The notes: a model not told the origin generated them from the letters alone. Shown: positions 47,222 to 60,244, numbered from the stretch's first letter. The stretch: DNA of 64,000 bases from Nipponacmea schrenckii (GCA_030562195.1 JAUJPP010000006.1:3782001-3846000); one strand, 5' to 3'. Translations and numbers: made by a program.

Positions 47222-47330
47222 TATGTATCGGGGAAACTGATAGTATCATTTCAGCATTTTGATTTCAGACGTCTGTGGTACCTGCAATTTCGCCAATATG
47301 AAGTGCTTGGTGACGTCACTAATTTTGAAG
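47222..47330 (+). mobile_element. Foldback family B fragment (one arm plus core)
   Basis: ATGTATCGGGGAAACTGATA, then ACGTCTGTGGTACCTGCAAT matches the left arm of the 33520 copy. It continues into TTGGTGACGTCACTAAT, a TGACGTCA palindrome at 47311-47318. Confidence 0.6.
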
Positions 47331-47704
47331 AGGCTTATTCCTTATGAGATAAAAACAAAGTTTGCGATCAGTGACGTTGGTTTTTGTGCTTAAATTTTGA
47401 TCACTTGTATATGATATGGCCTTTATTCTTGTCATCCTAAAACAGAGATTGGTATGATCGAAAGAAATAGAATTATTCTAAGAGAAATCAGGCCGATACA
47501 CCATTGGGAATTTCTCCACAATAAATCAGATGAAACAATATGTAGTTGATACAATCTCTGTATTGAACTGAAAAGGTCGATTTACTTCACTCACTATCTA
47601 TTAAAGTCATACAATTTTCATTGTAAATTTGGTCATTTTCGTATGGGAAACTTCTATCGTAGGATGACATGGGACACGGCGCTTGGGACCACTGAATAGC
47701 TGTA

Positions 47705-47860
47705 CTAAATAACCAATGGGGAGAACGATGAAGAAGATCTTGTCCAGATTGAAACAAAGAAACAAAATCCGACAATAGTTATCCATAAACAAGGAGAAAG
47801 TAACCAAAACAACATCATATCAGGAATCAGGAACATCATGCAAAGGCCTTGTTTCGCCAT
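47705..47860 (-). CDS. Small open frame with strong Kozak context, unrecognised
   Basis: 51 codons on the minus strand from ATG at 47860. The context is AAAATGGCG, a good animal start. The product is mostly hydrophobic (MAKQGLCMMFLIPDMMLFWL, then LWITIVGFCFFVSIW), resembling a signal peptide or a single membrane segment. An overlapping frame (47775-47587) ends with an acidic, Tyr/Asn-rich stretch (FPYENDQIYNENC). No family recognised and no clear splice pair. It may be chance. Confidence 0.2.
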   Translation of the reverse strand: MAKQGLCMMFLIPDMMLFWLLSPCLWITIVGFCFFVSIWTRSSSSFSPLVI

Positions 47861-48704
47861 TTTAGGGTGGTTACTTGAGACATTGAAATAGCCTTGAGAA
47901 GTACTAGAATTGTACAAACATAGCATGATTCGTTAAAAATAATTTAAAATGGGAGTTTTTTCTTTCTATTTTTATATAAAACTTTTCTTAAGTAAGGACA
48001 AGTCAAAGACTTTCAAACGCGGATAATTCTGGAAACTTATTCTGGACAGTGAGCAGTGAACACTTTTTAGTACTTCGCTTAATATTTGCCATTTCTAAGA
48101 CTAAGGTATGATTGGTCCAGTGAATCCTTTTATTTTGTTTGTCTATATACCTCTATTGTTACTTGGATGATTTGCATGAATGAAAAGTTATCATGTCTTT
48201 GGTACGGTGTCATATTATGAATTGCTTTATCGTATTTCATTCACGTGGATGTCGTTCTTCTAGAGGTTTTGTAATCCGCGGAAAACAACAAGCTGAACAT
48301 TTCAAAGAAAACAATAATGTGTATTGTCAATAATTTATGACCAATTTACTCTTGTACTATTATAAAAATCACGCTGGTGTAAAAATACAAATATTATAAG
48401 TACACGACAGAGGTTTTCTACCCTGTGTTTGACTTAAGCAGGGATAACTTGCAGTTAAAAAAGCTTCAGGGATTCAAGGTGGTTCCCTGCGTATCAGACA
48501 CTATTCCAATTCACCAGTGCAAGTTTAGTCAAATCATAAGCTACCGAAAAGAAATTCTTGTTCATTTAATTTGGAGGGTGCAAAACCTTTAAAAGGTCAG
48601 CTTCGCTATCTGTTCAACCAATCGTACCTTAGTTTCTGAATATGTATATTTTTGCCTAAGTAATAGTGTTCATACAGCTCACCATTGAAATTTGGGCCTT
48701 CAAA

Positions 48705-48755
48705 TTGATGTGAAAGTAGGACGTAAAACTCCATTCATTTCATTTCAAATTGATG
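48705..48755 (+). mobile_element. SINE tail scrap
   Basis: AGTAGGACGTAAAACTCCAT followed by TCATTTCATTTC is the 3' end of the SINE family in plus orientation. No other gene-like signal is seen from 47930 to 50000. Confidence 0.6.
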
Positions 48756-50034
48756 TGTATCTTAAAATTATCCACGTATGAAATGACGACTTGCCTTTTG
48801 CTGAGACTCTAAAAGTGGAAACAAGCGAGGCTTGATGGTTTCGGTATATCAATAGCGACAGCTAGAACACAACTGTATGTCGGCGGTATTAATAAAGATA
48901 TAAAGGCGTATCAATTCTGATAAAAAGCGTAAGTACAGCAACTCAACATATTGAAGAATTAAATAAAACAGAATTGTCCTATTAAAAACTGTTCTATGTT
49001 ACTTGGGTCATAGTAACATTTGGAACAGTATATTATGTACCTTGTTATAGTAACAGATGTTTTCGGATTATGGACTGTTTATCACCAAGACATCATTTGA
49101 AGCAATAAAAGACAAATATATACATTAATATTTGATACCGGTTGGCTTTATCATTATCACTGTTTCCCTTTTTACTAACAACAGATTTCTTCTGTTTGAT
49201 TTCCAGCCTTGTAGAATTTCAGTATTGTTCTAAAGCAATGTACGCAAGATGAAATGGGAAGGAAAACTGCTTACATAGGATAAAGTCGACTGACTTTATT
49301 TTAATCTAACCTACATCTTACAACCGGACAGAAGAATAGTCGCGGATTCTACACTTTAAATCTCTGTTAAGAGAGGTTCGCTTTCTTTTTGACAAATTGT
49401 AGCCTACGTATGCGGCCCTCGACTTGTACTTAGCCGAAATTTAAGTATGCACCGCTTAATTTCAAAGTCATGCGATCCTTTGACTTTCATGTATAAAAGG
49501 AAAGTCGTCAACCTAACTTTGTTAAGTTACCCAAAGTTCAACGTTAATCAAGGAAAGAGCGCTGCACTGTTTTTGTTAAGTTAATCAGTAATAGTGTTAA
49601 CAGCTCACCGTCTGTTATACTACTTTGATTATGTTTTAATTCAAGACTGAATGAATCACTGAGAATGGCGAACCACCATTTTTAACCGGAGCTAAGATCC
49701 TCGATTTCTATGGGATGGGAGTAGTCTATAATTTCCAAATATCGGCTCTCTGGGCAAATTGTATATTAACAGGGCCTATTTTTGCGCAATTTCACTTCCG
49801 GTTGCCAGTTGTGTTGTTCGGATACCAACAACTCCAATCCGAGGTTTTCGGTTTATAATGTTAATAATGTTAAGAGGAAAGCTGTCTAAGATAATATCAA
49901 AAGAATATTGTAGTTAGTAATTTTATAAACTATATACTAGAATGAATAATAGATGGAATTCGATTCAATAATTTAGTTTGTCATTATCGCCATTATCGGT
50001 TCTTATGGCACAACACTACCTCTGGATTTTATTA

Positions 50035-50400
50035 TACACAACGTTTCAACATTTTACATTGATTTCATCCAATACGATTTTCTACTACTCCAATGTGTTA
50101 TTGAAGACAATGTTTTTCTTATACTACTTGTTTGATTGCACACAACATTTCAACAATTTACATTTTCTTCACCAGATTACATGTATTTCTAATACTATAT
50201 GTTTTATTGAACATAAGGTTTCAACAATTTACATTGTCACTATTAGTTTATATTTTATACTATTCATTTTACGTTATCATCATTAGACTACGTTATACCT
50301 CTTTTATTTTTCATTGAAAGGAACGTTTCAACAATTTACATTATCATTAGACTATGTTACCCTTCTTTTGTATTTATCGTTCACTAGAATTTACCTCAGA
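50035..50400. repeat. Degenerate tandem repeat, AT-rich
   Basis: Variants of ACGTTTCAACAATTTACATT recur about four times at 70-105 base spacing, with TTATTGAACAT and TATTAGA steps. The 102-codon frame over it has no motif. Confidence 0.55.
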
Positions 50401-50777
50401 TGCAATAATATCAAGTATGTGTATTGTTATTTTATATGTGATTTCAACTTGAACATAAATAAACATGCGTAAAAAAACACTTTACAAGACGTTATCGTAT
50501 GGTTCATATGTTCTCAATTGCCTGTGACCTATTTTATACAGGTGTTAAAAAGGTTCGCATATTAGACCCTTTTTATCATATACAATAACGCCCGTACTAC
50601 TATCACATTATTAATATATTTAAGGTTATGCACAATACACAAATCTCAACATGTTCATTCACATACTGATTGTGATAACGTACTTAAAAACAGATTGATA
50701 ATCTCAGTCAAAAGGTAATGTATGGTTTACTTACATAGTTAACATAGCTACCATGTATTGTTAAACAACTCAAACGA

Positions 50778-52857
50778 GGTGTCACTCAACAGGAGCGGAT
50801 ATTGTAACAGGGTGTCACTCAACAGGAGCGGATGTTGCAACAGGGTGTCACTCAACAGGAGCGGATATTGTAACAGGGTGTTACTCAACAGGAGCGGATA
50901 TTGTAACAGGGTATCACTCGACAGGAGCGGATGTTGTAACAGGGTGTCACTCAACAGGAGCATGTATTGTAACAGGGTGTCACTCGACAGGAGCGGATAT
51001 TGTAACAGTGTGTCACTCAACAGGAGTGGATATTGTAACAGGGTGTCACTCGACAGGAGCGGATATTGTAACAGGGTGTCACTCAACAGGAGCGGATATT
51101 GTAACAGGGTGTCACTCGACAGGAGCGGATATTGTAACAGGGTGCCACTCGACAGGAGTGGATATTGTAACAGGGTGTCACTCGGGAAACAGGAGCTGGA
51201 TATTGTAACAGGGTGTCACTCGACAGGAGCGGATATTGTAACAGGGTGTCACTCAACAGGGGTGAATATTGTAACAGGGTGTCACTCGACAGGAGCGGAT
51301 ATTGTAACAGGGTGTCACTCGACAGGAGCGGATATTGTAACAGGGTGTCACTCAACAGGAGCGGATATTGTAACAGGGTGTCACTCAACAGGAGCGGATA
51401 TTGTAACAGGGTGTCACTCGACAGGAGCGGATATTGTAACAGGGTGTCACTCGACAGGAGTGGATATTGTAACAGGGTGTCACTCGACAGGAGCGGATAT
51501 TGTAACAGGGTGTCACTCAACAGGAGCGGATATTGTAACAGGGTGTCACTCAACAGGAGTGGATATTGTAACGGGGTGTCACTCGACAGGATTGGATATT
51601 GTAACAGGGTGTCACTCGACAGGAGCGGATATTGTAACAGGGTGTCACTCGACAGGACCGGATATTGTAACAGGGTGTCACTCGACAAGAGTGGATATTG
51701 TAACAGGGTGTCACTCAACAGGAGCGGATATTGCAACAGGTTGTCACTCGACAGGAGCGGATATTGTAACAGGGTGTTACTCAACAGGAGTGAATATTGT
51801 AACAGGGTGTCACTCAACAGGAGCGGATATTGTAACAGGGTGTCACTCGACACGAGCGGATATTGTAACAGGGTGTCACTCGATAAGAGTGGATATTGTA
51901 ACAGGGTGTCACTCGACGGGAAAGCGGATATTGTAACGGGGTGTCAATCGACAGGATTGGATATTGTAACAGGGTGTCACTCGACAGGAGCGGATATTGT
52001 AACAGGGTGTCACTCGACAGGACCGGATATTGTAACAGGGTGTCACTCGAAAAGGAGTGGATATTGTAACAGGGTGTAAACTCGACAGGAGCGGATATTG
52101 TAACAGGGTGTTACTCAACAGGAGTGGATATTGCAACAGGGTGTCACTCGACAGGAGCGGATATTGTAACAGGGTGTCACTCAACAGGAGTGGATATTGT
52201 AACAGGGTGTTACTCAACAGGGGGAAATATTGTAACAGGGTGTCACTCGACAGGAGCGGATATTGTAACAGGGTGTCACTCGACAGGAGCGGATATTGTA
52301 ACAGGGTGTCACTCAAAGGGAGTGGATATTGTAACAGGGTGTCACTCGACGGGAAAGCGGATATTGTAACCGGGTGTCACTCGACAGGAGCGGATATTGT
52401 AACAGGGTGTCACTCAACAGGAGCGGATATTGTAACAGGGTGTCACTCGACAGGAGCGGATATTGTAACAGGGTGTCACTCGACACGAGCGGATATTGTA
52501 ACAGGGTGTCACTCGAAAGGGAGTGGATATTGTAACAGGGTGTCACTCGAAAGGGAGTGGATATTGTAACAGGGTGTCACTCGACAGGAGCGGATATTGT
52601 AACAGGGTGTCACTCAACAGGAGTGGATATTGTAACAGGGTGTCACTCGACTGGAGCGGATATTGTAACAGGGTGTCACTCGACAGGAGCGAATATTGTA
52701 ACCGGGTGTCACTCACTTGGAGCGGATAATGTAACAAGGGTGTCAATCGACATGAGCTGAACGGGGTGTCACTCGTTAAGCTTGAATATTGTAAGCACAC
52801 TTGGCGGGTGGATATTGTAACGAGGTGTCGCTCGACATAACTCGGGTATTGTAACGG
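50778..52857. repeat. 33-bp minisatellite, about 63 units
   Basis: The unit contains TCACTCAACAGGAGCGGATA then TTGTAACAGGGTG. Unit length is divisible by three, so the same peptide-like text repeats in several frames on both strands (a 392-codon plus frame, a 256-codon minus frame). Variants differ mostly at AACAGG/GACAGG and GCGG/GTGG. The last five units are strongly diverged. Treated as non-coding. Confidence 0.95.
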
Positions 52858-53395
52858 GACGTTTTTTTAGGTAGGTTCAACTAAGTTCATGTTACTCGGC
52901 TTTTTGTTTCCGTAATAGTTGGAACTGGGTTTATTTAGTGTATGTATATACCGTAAGAAACTCCCTACAGACCTGTATTATTTACAAGTCTATTATTCAG
53001 TAGGTAGTCAATATATATTATATTATTAATTAACGTCTAGCAGGTATTAATATCACTTTACGGTATACAGAGAATGACGTCATACTTGGCGGGAAATCAT
53101 CCATAACACACCTAAATGCAGAATAACAAACGAGTCAGCTTCTGATGACCTGTATTTTAATCATTGAGGTAAACGTCAAAGAAAAATTTCTAAAAGAGAC
53201 TTACAGAAATGGTTAGACATAAAATGAAGACGGATCAGAGTCAGAAAAAGAACGATATTAATATTGGTAACAGACTAAGTAACAGAACAAATGAGCTCCA
53301 GCTTCAAATCTTTTTATATATAGATATACTCTCATACATCATGTCAAACCAGGTAATAAAACATTCAAAATTCACGACCCTGGTAAAGTTTAAAC

Positions 53396-53835
53396 CAGTG
53401 CTTCTCAAACTTTTTATGAGATTGGCAAAATGTTTTGTAACATTTACAACAACTTTTGGCGGTTTAGTGACAGCGGACGGCAAGCTCTGCAGGTTCGAAG
53501 TCACTGGAGGTGGGTCTAGGAAGCGTTCTCCTCCCAGGGAAAATAAGGACCAATTTCCATGCATCTGAGACCATTCCGGGCAGCCATCTCCTAACATGGG
53601 GACGCGCCTTATCTCGAATAAACTTGTTCCAAGCCTGGAAGCACAATACGAAAGCACAAATTCAAGATTTCAAACAAAGCTCTAGGTGATCAATCACCAA
53701 CAGCGCGTTTATCTCTCGATGCTTATAGTTTGAAGCCATTCCCCAATTCCCCTTTTCCTTCTACTTTCCCCTCAATTCCCCCTTCCTTTCAAATTCCCCC
53801 TGGTGGTCCATATGAAACCCGGTTGAGAAGCACTG
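53396..53835. mobile_element. Non-autonomous hAT-like element (440 bp)
   Basis: The left end CAGTGCTTCTCAAACTTTTT and the right end, reverse-complemented, CAGTGCTTCTCAACCGGGTT are typical hAT terminal inverted repeats. Flanking 8-mers GTTTAAAC and GATTAAAG agree at 6 of 8 positions, consistent with a worn 8-bp target duplication. The open frames inside (53209-53568, 53304-53657) contain no transposase motif. Confidence 0.65.
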
Positions 53836-53892
53836 GATTAAAGCTTCGGATATTCAAAGCCTTCTTCACCTGAGCCTTATCGTATACTAAAG

Positions 53893-53945
53893 CAGTGTTT
53901 TTCAACCTGGGGGTATTTGCAGGTTATGTGGCGCTTCGTTGTCTA
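53893..53945 (+). mobile_element. Orphan hAT-like terminus
   Basis: CAGTGTTTTTCAACCTGGGG is a second hAT-type end shortly after the 440-bp element. No inverted partner was found before the 30-bp array begins, so the rest may be lost. Confidence 0.4.
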
Positions 53946-54059
53946 ACATCAAACGTTGGGGTAGTTATAATTAAAGTCGCTCTATTCCGTCAGGTTATTT
54001 TCTCCGACGTGGAAAGCATTGCAGGAAAGCCCCAAGAAAAAGCTCAAAATAGTACAAAT

Positions 54060-56333
54060 ATATAGTAAGGATATATAAGAGGAAGGGGGCAATAGTAAGG
54101 ATATGTAGAAGGAGGGGGGTAATAGTAAGGATATATAGCTGGAAGTGGTTAATAGTAAGGATATATAGGAGGAAGGGAGTAATAGTAAGGATATATAGGA
54201 GAAAGGGGGTAAGAGTAAGGATATATAGGAGGGAGGGGGTAATAGTAAGGATATATAGGAGGAAGGGGGTAATAGTAAGGATATATAGGAGAAAGGGAGT
54301 AATAGTAAGGATATATAGGAGGAAGGAGGTAATAGTAAGGATATATAGGAGAAAGGGGGTAATAGTAAGGATATATAGGAGGAAGGAGGTAATAGTAAGG
54401 ATATATAGGAGGAAGGAGGTAATAGTAAAGATATATAGGAGGAAGGAGGTAACAGTAAGGATATATAGGAGGAAGGGGGTAATAGTAAGGATATATAGGA
54501 GGAAGGGGGTAATAGTAAGGATATATAGGAGGAAGGGGGTAATAGTAAGGATATATAGGAGGGAGGGGGTAATAGTAAGGATATATAGGAGGAAGGGGGT
54601 AATAGTAAGGATATATAGGTGGAAGGGGATAATAGTAAGGATATATAGGAGAAAGGGGGTAATAGTAAGGATATATAGGAGGAAGGGGGTAATAGTAAAG
54701 ATATATAGGAGGAAGGGGGTAATAGTAAGGATATAAAGGAGGAAGGGGGTAATAGTAAGGATATATAGGAGGGAGGGGGTAATAGTAAGGATATATAGGA
54801 GGGAGGGGGTAATAGTAAGGATATATAGGAGGGAGGGGGTAATAGTAAGGATATATAGGAGGGAGGGGGTAATAGTAAGGATATATAGGAGGGAGGGGGT
54901 AATAGTAAGGATATATAGGAGGAAGGGGGTAATAGTAAGGATATAAAGGAGGAAGGAAGGTAATAGTAAGGATATATAGGAGGGAGGGGGTAATAGTAAG
55001 GATATATAGGAGGGAGGGGGTAATAGTAAGGATATATAGGAGGAAGGGGGTAATAGTAAGGATATAAAGGAGGAAGGAAGGTAATAGTAAGGATATATAG
55101 CTGGAAGTGGGTAATAGTAAGGATATATAGGAGGAAGGAAGGTAATAGTAAGGATATATAGGAGAAAGGGGTAATAGTAAGGATATATAGGAGGAAGGGG
55201 GTAATAGTAAGGATATATAGGAGAAAGGGGGTAATAGTAAGGATATATAGGAGGAAGGAGGTAATAGTAAGGATATATAGGAGGAAGGAGGTAATAGTAA
55301 GGATATATAGGAGGAAGGAGGTAACAGTAAGGATATATAGGAGGAAGGGGGTAATAGTAAGGATATATAGGAGGAAGGAGGTAATAGTAAGGATATATAG
55401 GAGAAAGGGGGTAATAGTAAGGATATATAGGAGGAAGGGGGTAATAGTAAGGATATATAGGAGGAAGGATATATAGGAGGAAAGGGGTAATAGTGAGGAT
55501 ATATAGGAGAAAGGGGGTAATAGTAAGGATATATAGGAGGAAGGGGTAATAGTAAGGATATATAGGAGAAAGGGGGTAATAGTAAGGATATATAGGAGGA
55601 AGGAAGTAATAGTAAGGATATATAGAGAAAGGGGGTAATAGTAAGGATATATAGGAGAAAGGGAGTAATAGTAAGGATATATAGGAGGAAGGGAGTAATA
55701 GTAAGGATATATAGGAGGAAGGGGGTAATAGTAAGGATGTATAGGAGGAAGGGGGTAATAGTAAGGATATATAGGTGGAAGGGGGTAATAGTAAGGATAT
55801 ATAGGAGGAAGGGGGTAATAGTAAGGATATATAGGAGAAAGGGGGTAATAGTAAGGATATATAGGAGAAAGGGGGTAATAGTAAGGATATATAGGAGGAA
55901 GGGGGTAATAGTAAGGATATATAGGAGAAAGGAGGTAATAGTAAGGATATAAAGGAGGAAGGGGTAATAGTAAGGATATATAGGAGAAAGGGGGTAATAG
56001 TAAGGATATATAGGAGGAAGGGGATAATAGTAAGGATATATAGGAGGAAGGGGGTAATAGTAAGGATATATAGGAGGAAGGGAGAAATAGTAAGGATATA
56101 TAGGAGGAAGGGGGTAATAGTAAGGATATATAGGAGGAAGGGGGTAATAGTAAGGATATATAGGAGGAAGGGGTTAATAGTAAGGATATATAGGAGGAAG
56201 GATATATGGGAGGAAGGGGGTAATAGTAAGGATATATATAGGAGAAAGGAGGTAATAGTAAGGATATATAGGAGGAAGGGGGTAATAGTAAGGATATATA
56301 GGAGGAAGGGGATAATAGTAAGGATATATAGGG
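54060..56333. repeat. 30-bp purine-rich minisatellite, about 75 units
   Basis: The unit is AATAGTAAGGATATATAGGA then GGAAGGGGGT, with GGAAGG/GAAAGG/GGGAGG variants. Unit length is divisible by three, and the complementary strand has no stop in any frame, giving a 798-codon minus frame of Tyr/Ile/Leu/Pro text. Small deletions switch the frame inside the array without closing it, which argues against coding. Confidence 0.95.
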
Positions 56334-56339
56334 AGACAT

Positions 56340-57410
56340 CCTTGTATGGGACAAAGGGTATAATACATCCAACAACAAGTGATATTGTAGGGCGAAATTT
56401 CCCTTTTCCCTTTCAATTTAAGAAATTAAAGTTTATCTTCATGTAAAGAAAGGAAAATATCAATATCATCAAATTGTCCATCAGGTTGTTTTGTTTTATT
56501 TCAATTTCATAGTGTGTTTACTTAAAAGGATCTTTATTTTCTGATTATTAGGTGGTCAGTCGTCATATTTGTAATGTTATCCAGTACGCCATCAATGGAT
56601 ATCAACTATGTTGGAATGTTGCACTTGTCTGAACCCGTCAAAAAGAAACGAATATTACTTTAAAAGGGTAAATAGAATATTATTAAGTGTTGCCAGGGTT
56701 TTAATTTTGAGAATGGTTGGTTCCGTTAAAGTTAAATTGAAAAAGGAAACGAAACATCATTTAGTACATTGTGCAATTAACAAACCTGTTATATAGAGCT
56801 AAACATGTATATCTAAACAATAAAACATGTTTGAATTTATTACAACTCCATTTAAATAATTTAAATCAACCACTCTTGGAAATGAATGTAATTCTGAATT
56901 GTCAAAACTATTTTAACATTTAATTACTAAATGTTTTACCTATTAAGATTTCCATTCCACATGACAAGGCTACTGCCGGTTAGCAAAATAATAATCGACC
57001 AAAAAAAACTTAAGATAACAAAGCTTGACATCGATTAAATTCAAGCAAAATGTATATTTCTTTCTCGTTGTTACTTCTGAAGAAAGTGCTGATATTGTTT
57101 ACAGAACCATCTTACAATTCAGTCAGGTCCTTTATCGTTTAGCAAAATATTTTTAAACAAAATCCCTGTCACGGCGGACTTGTGAACCTCAGTTGTTATC
57201 CTTTATTATATCGAAATATTTTATATTCCTTTATGTAATTGATTGTAGAAACATAGATCTGTACAACAAAACACAGGAACTTGAGTAATTTTAGACGAAT
57301 AGTACATTGAAATCTTCTTTTTTAAAGAGTTTATTATAAAATACGAAGAAACATAAATTGTTTTAAAGATAGCCGGATATTCCATGTTATATGTGAAACG
57401 AAAGATTTAA
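56340..57410. other. No gene seen; one dispersed repeat
   Basis: Near 57163-57202, ATCCCTGTCACGGCGGACTT recurs from the CTLD gene intron (1696). The frame at 56608-56796 has no motif. Confidence 0.45.
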
Positions 57411-57414
57411 TATT

Positions 57415-57716
57415 CTTGACAGAACCTGTACGTGTTACTTTAGAACCTGAACGTGTTACTTTAAGAACCTGTACGTGTTACTTTAGAACCTGTACGTGTT
57501 ACTTTAGAACCGGTACGTGTTACTTTGGAACGTGTGGGTGTTACTTTAGATCCTGTACGTGATACTTAGAAACCTGTACGTGTTACTTTAGAACCTGTAC
57601 GTGTTACTTTAGATCCTGTACGTGTTACTTTAGATCCTGTACGTGTTACTTTAGAAGCGGTACGTGTTACTTTAGATCCTGTACATGTTTCTTTAGAACC
57701 TGTACGTGTTACTTTG
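57415..57716. repeat. 21-bp minisatellite
   Basis: About 14 units of AGAACCTGTACGTGTTACTT(T). Variants change AGAACC to AGATCC or CTG to CGG. Confidence 0.92.
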
Positions 57717-58499
57717 ATATTATATTCGGTTGCTATTCAAATAAAGTAATAACGAAATGAAAGAGTTTGAACTATTCTCTTCGCTATTAACGGGGTGTCA
57801 TGTTTCCCAGTGACCAATAGAGCAGTGTCCTCTCCAACCTCCCAGGGGCAGCCTGAATGTCGAATTTGAGATTCGATATGCCAGACACAAATCTCCTATA
57901 GAGCAGGAAGATAGTGTTCTCCCTAAAAAATGAAATTGATTAGGTGCATTCCGAAAAAATACTTGGTGGAAGACCGTATAAAAACAATAGTTTTTAGAAA
58001 GTTAAAAATCAAGCGAGGATACAAATGGAGGTGCAACCCATTGTCTTATTGCCCTGAGTAGAATGATTCTAAAAGTTCTTTATATATACATCACAAGCTC
58101 GGCAGTATAATTACACTAAAGAAAAATTGTAAGATTATTAAGCATGCTTCATATATTTCATGCACTTAAAACAAACCTAAGACTGCTAATTGGTGAAGTC
58201 AAACATGAATTGATTTGTTTGTTTAACATGATATTACTTATATATACATGTGTACAGAATTGACAGTTTTCACTCGTCGATACAGAGAATGCCTACAGGC
58301 AGTTTACCGTAAAAGAGTCAAATACTATTCAATTACTTCGCCCGATTTTGTCAGGATGTGATTTTTAATTAATTTGATGACCTATACGTTCTCTTGACAT
58401 GGTCGAACCTCTCGAGACTCATTATAAACAGTTAACTGGGTTTGTTTATCCAAAATACATATAAGTGGCATGAGGCGGAATATAGTCATAAGGCAGGAG

Positions 58500-59060
58500 C
58501 TAACTAGATTCTTACATAGAAATAACAACGTGTTTGTTCTTACATAGAAAGAACTACTATGGTTCTTATATAGAAATAACTACGTATTGTTCTTACATAG
58601 AAATGACAACGTTGGGTTCTTATATAGAAATAACTACGTATGGTTCTTATATAGAAATAACTACGTAGGTTTTACATAGAAAACAACTAGGTTCTATATA
58701 CGAAAATCAACAATGACTAATTTTCCCAAAATTAAAACGATGTTCTATTGTTTTGACCTAGGCCAGTTCTTTCATTGAACTCGTCGGTCTATTATAACAG
58801 TAGGGTTCTTTTACCATAACAGTAGTTTATATGAGACACGTTATCTATATGCAATGACAGACGTATGTTCTTATTAGAACCTACACTAGTTCTATACTAG
58901 AAATAACAACTGTTCTTTATAGTACAAGTAGTGTTCTTATTAGAAATAACTAATCTTATAGGTTCTTATATAGAAAGTAACTACTATTGTTCTTACCTAA
59001 GAAATGAACTAACTGGGTTCTATATGTAACATATTGGTTATTATAGCAACTAGAGCTATG
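58500..59060. repeat. Degenerate repeat of about 25-30 bp
   Basis: Repeated GTTCTTATATAGAAATAACT with ACTACGTA steps. Copies decay toward the right end. No gene is seen from 57720 to 58490. Confidence 0.75.
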
Positions 59061-59094
59061 AGATGTCTCATCATTGCTCTATGACCAATGACAG

Positions 59095-59700
59095 TTGTTC
59101 TTATTAGAAACTGATCTATCTATTGTTCTTGACCTAGGCCAGTGCTTTAATTGAGACTCGTCTCTTCTTTCCTATGACCTAGACCAGTGCTTTTATTGAG
59201 ACTCGTCTCTATCTATTGATCTATGACCTAGACCAGTGCTTTTATTGAGACTCGTCTCTATCTATTGCTCTATGACCAAGACCAGTGCTTTTATTGAGAC
59301 TCGTCTCTATCTATTGCTCTATGACCTAGACCAGTGCTTTTATTGAGACTCGTCTCTATCTATTGCTCTATGACCTAGACCAGTGCTTTTATTGAGACTC
59401 GTCTCTATCTATTGCTCTATGACCTAGACCAGTGCTTTTATTGAGACTCGTCTCTATCTATTGCTCTATGACCTAGACCAGTGCTTTTATTGAGACTCGT
59501 CTCTATCTATTGCTCTATGACCTAGACCAGTGCTTTTATTGAGACTCGTCTCTATCTATTGCTCTATGACCTAGACCAGTGCTTTTATTGAGACTCGTCT
59601 CTATCTATTGCTCTGTGACCAAGACCAGTGCTTTCATTGAGACTCGTCTCTATCTATTGCTCTGTGACCTAGACCAGTGCTTTCATTGAGACTTGTCTAA
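59095..59700. repeat. 49-bp minisatellite
   Basis: About 12 units of TTGCTCTATGACCTAGACCA, then GTGCTTTTATTGAGACTCGT and CTCTATCTA. The central units are nearly perfect and the edges diverged. Confidence 0.95.
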
Positions 59701-60244
59701 AAACACCCTAACATTAGATAATAATTAATTATCTATAGAAGAAAATTCTACTATATTTTTAAACCTGATTTGAAAAAGTGCTGTGACATGGCCACTGTAT
59801 AGTAGAGTGTACGGATATCATCATTTTAAACAGACATAACTTGTGACTTTATAGTGTGATTGAGTATACGTATGTTTGTATTATACATACTTTTTATTAA
59901 CAGGTACTCTATGCAAAATTAAAAACAAGACCAAGCCCAACTTTTAAATGTATGTTAAGTATATCACAGATACATTCCCAATACTTCGACCTTAAGATTT
60001 TTGATAAAGTTTATGAATAGTGTATAGGTGTATGAAAAACGTAGAGTGAAATAATAGAATATAGCATATCTTACACTCAAATCTTTTTCAATAGTAGGTA
60101 AATAGTGTTAGTTCAAAGAGGTAAACCTCAATTATTTAGACAGGGATTATTTCTTAGTGCTGAAATTCTTTTCAACAACATAGAGTTAAGCGTTTCTTTC
60201 TTTGTATGAAGTATTGTAGAAGATATGTACCTATTTAAAAATGA

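Noticed and set aside
50758..51936. 392-codon plus-strand frame (and 256- to 288-codon relatives on both strands)
   Set aside because: Created by the 33-bp unit. No signal peptide, splice context or non-repeat coding flank was seen.
50778..52857. CRISPR-like array
   Set aside because: Repeats are directly adjacent with no unique spacers, and the window is animal DNA.
53470..53520. tRNA-like GGTTCGAAGTC motif
   Set aside because: It lies inside the hAT-like element and has no matching A box or foldable cloverleaf.
53982..56378. 798-codon minus-strand open frame of Tyr/Leu/Pro repeats
   Set aside because: It is the 30-bp minisatellite read on the complementary strand. All three frames are open and internal indels change register without consequence, so openness gives no support for a gene.
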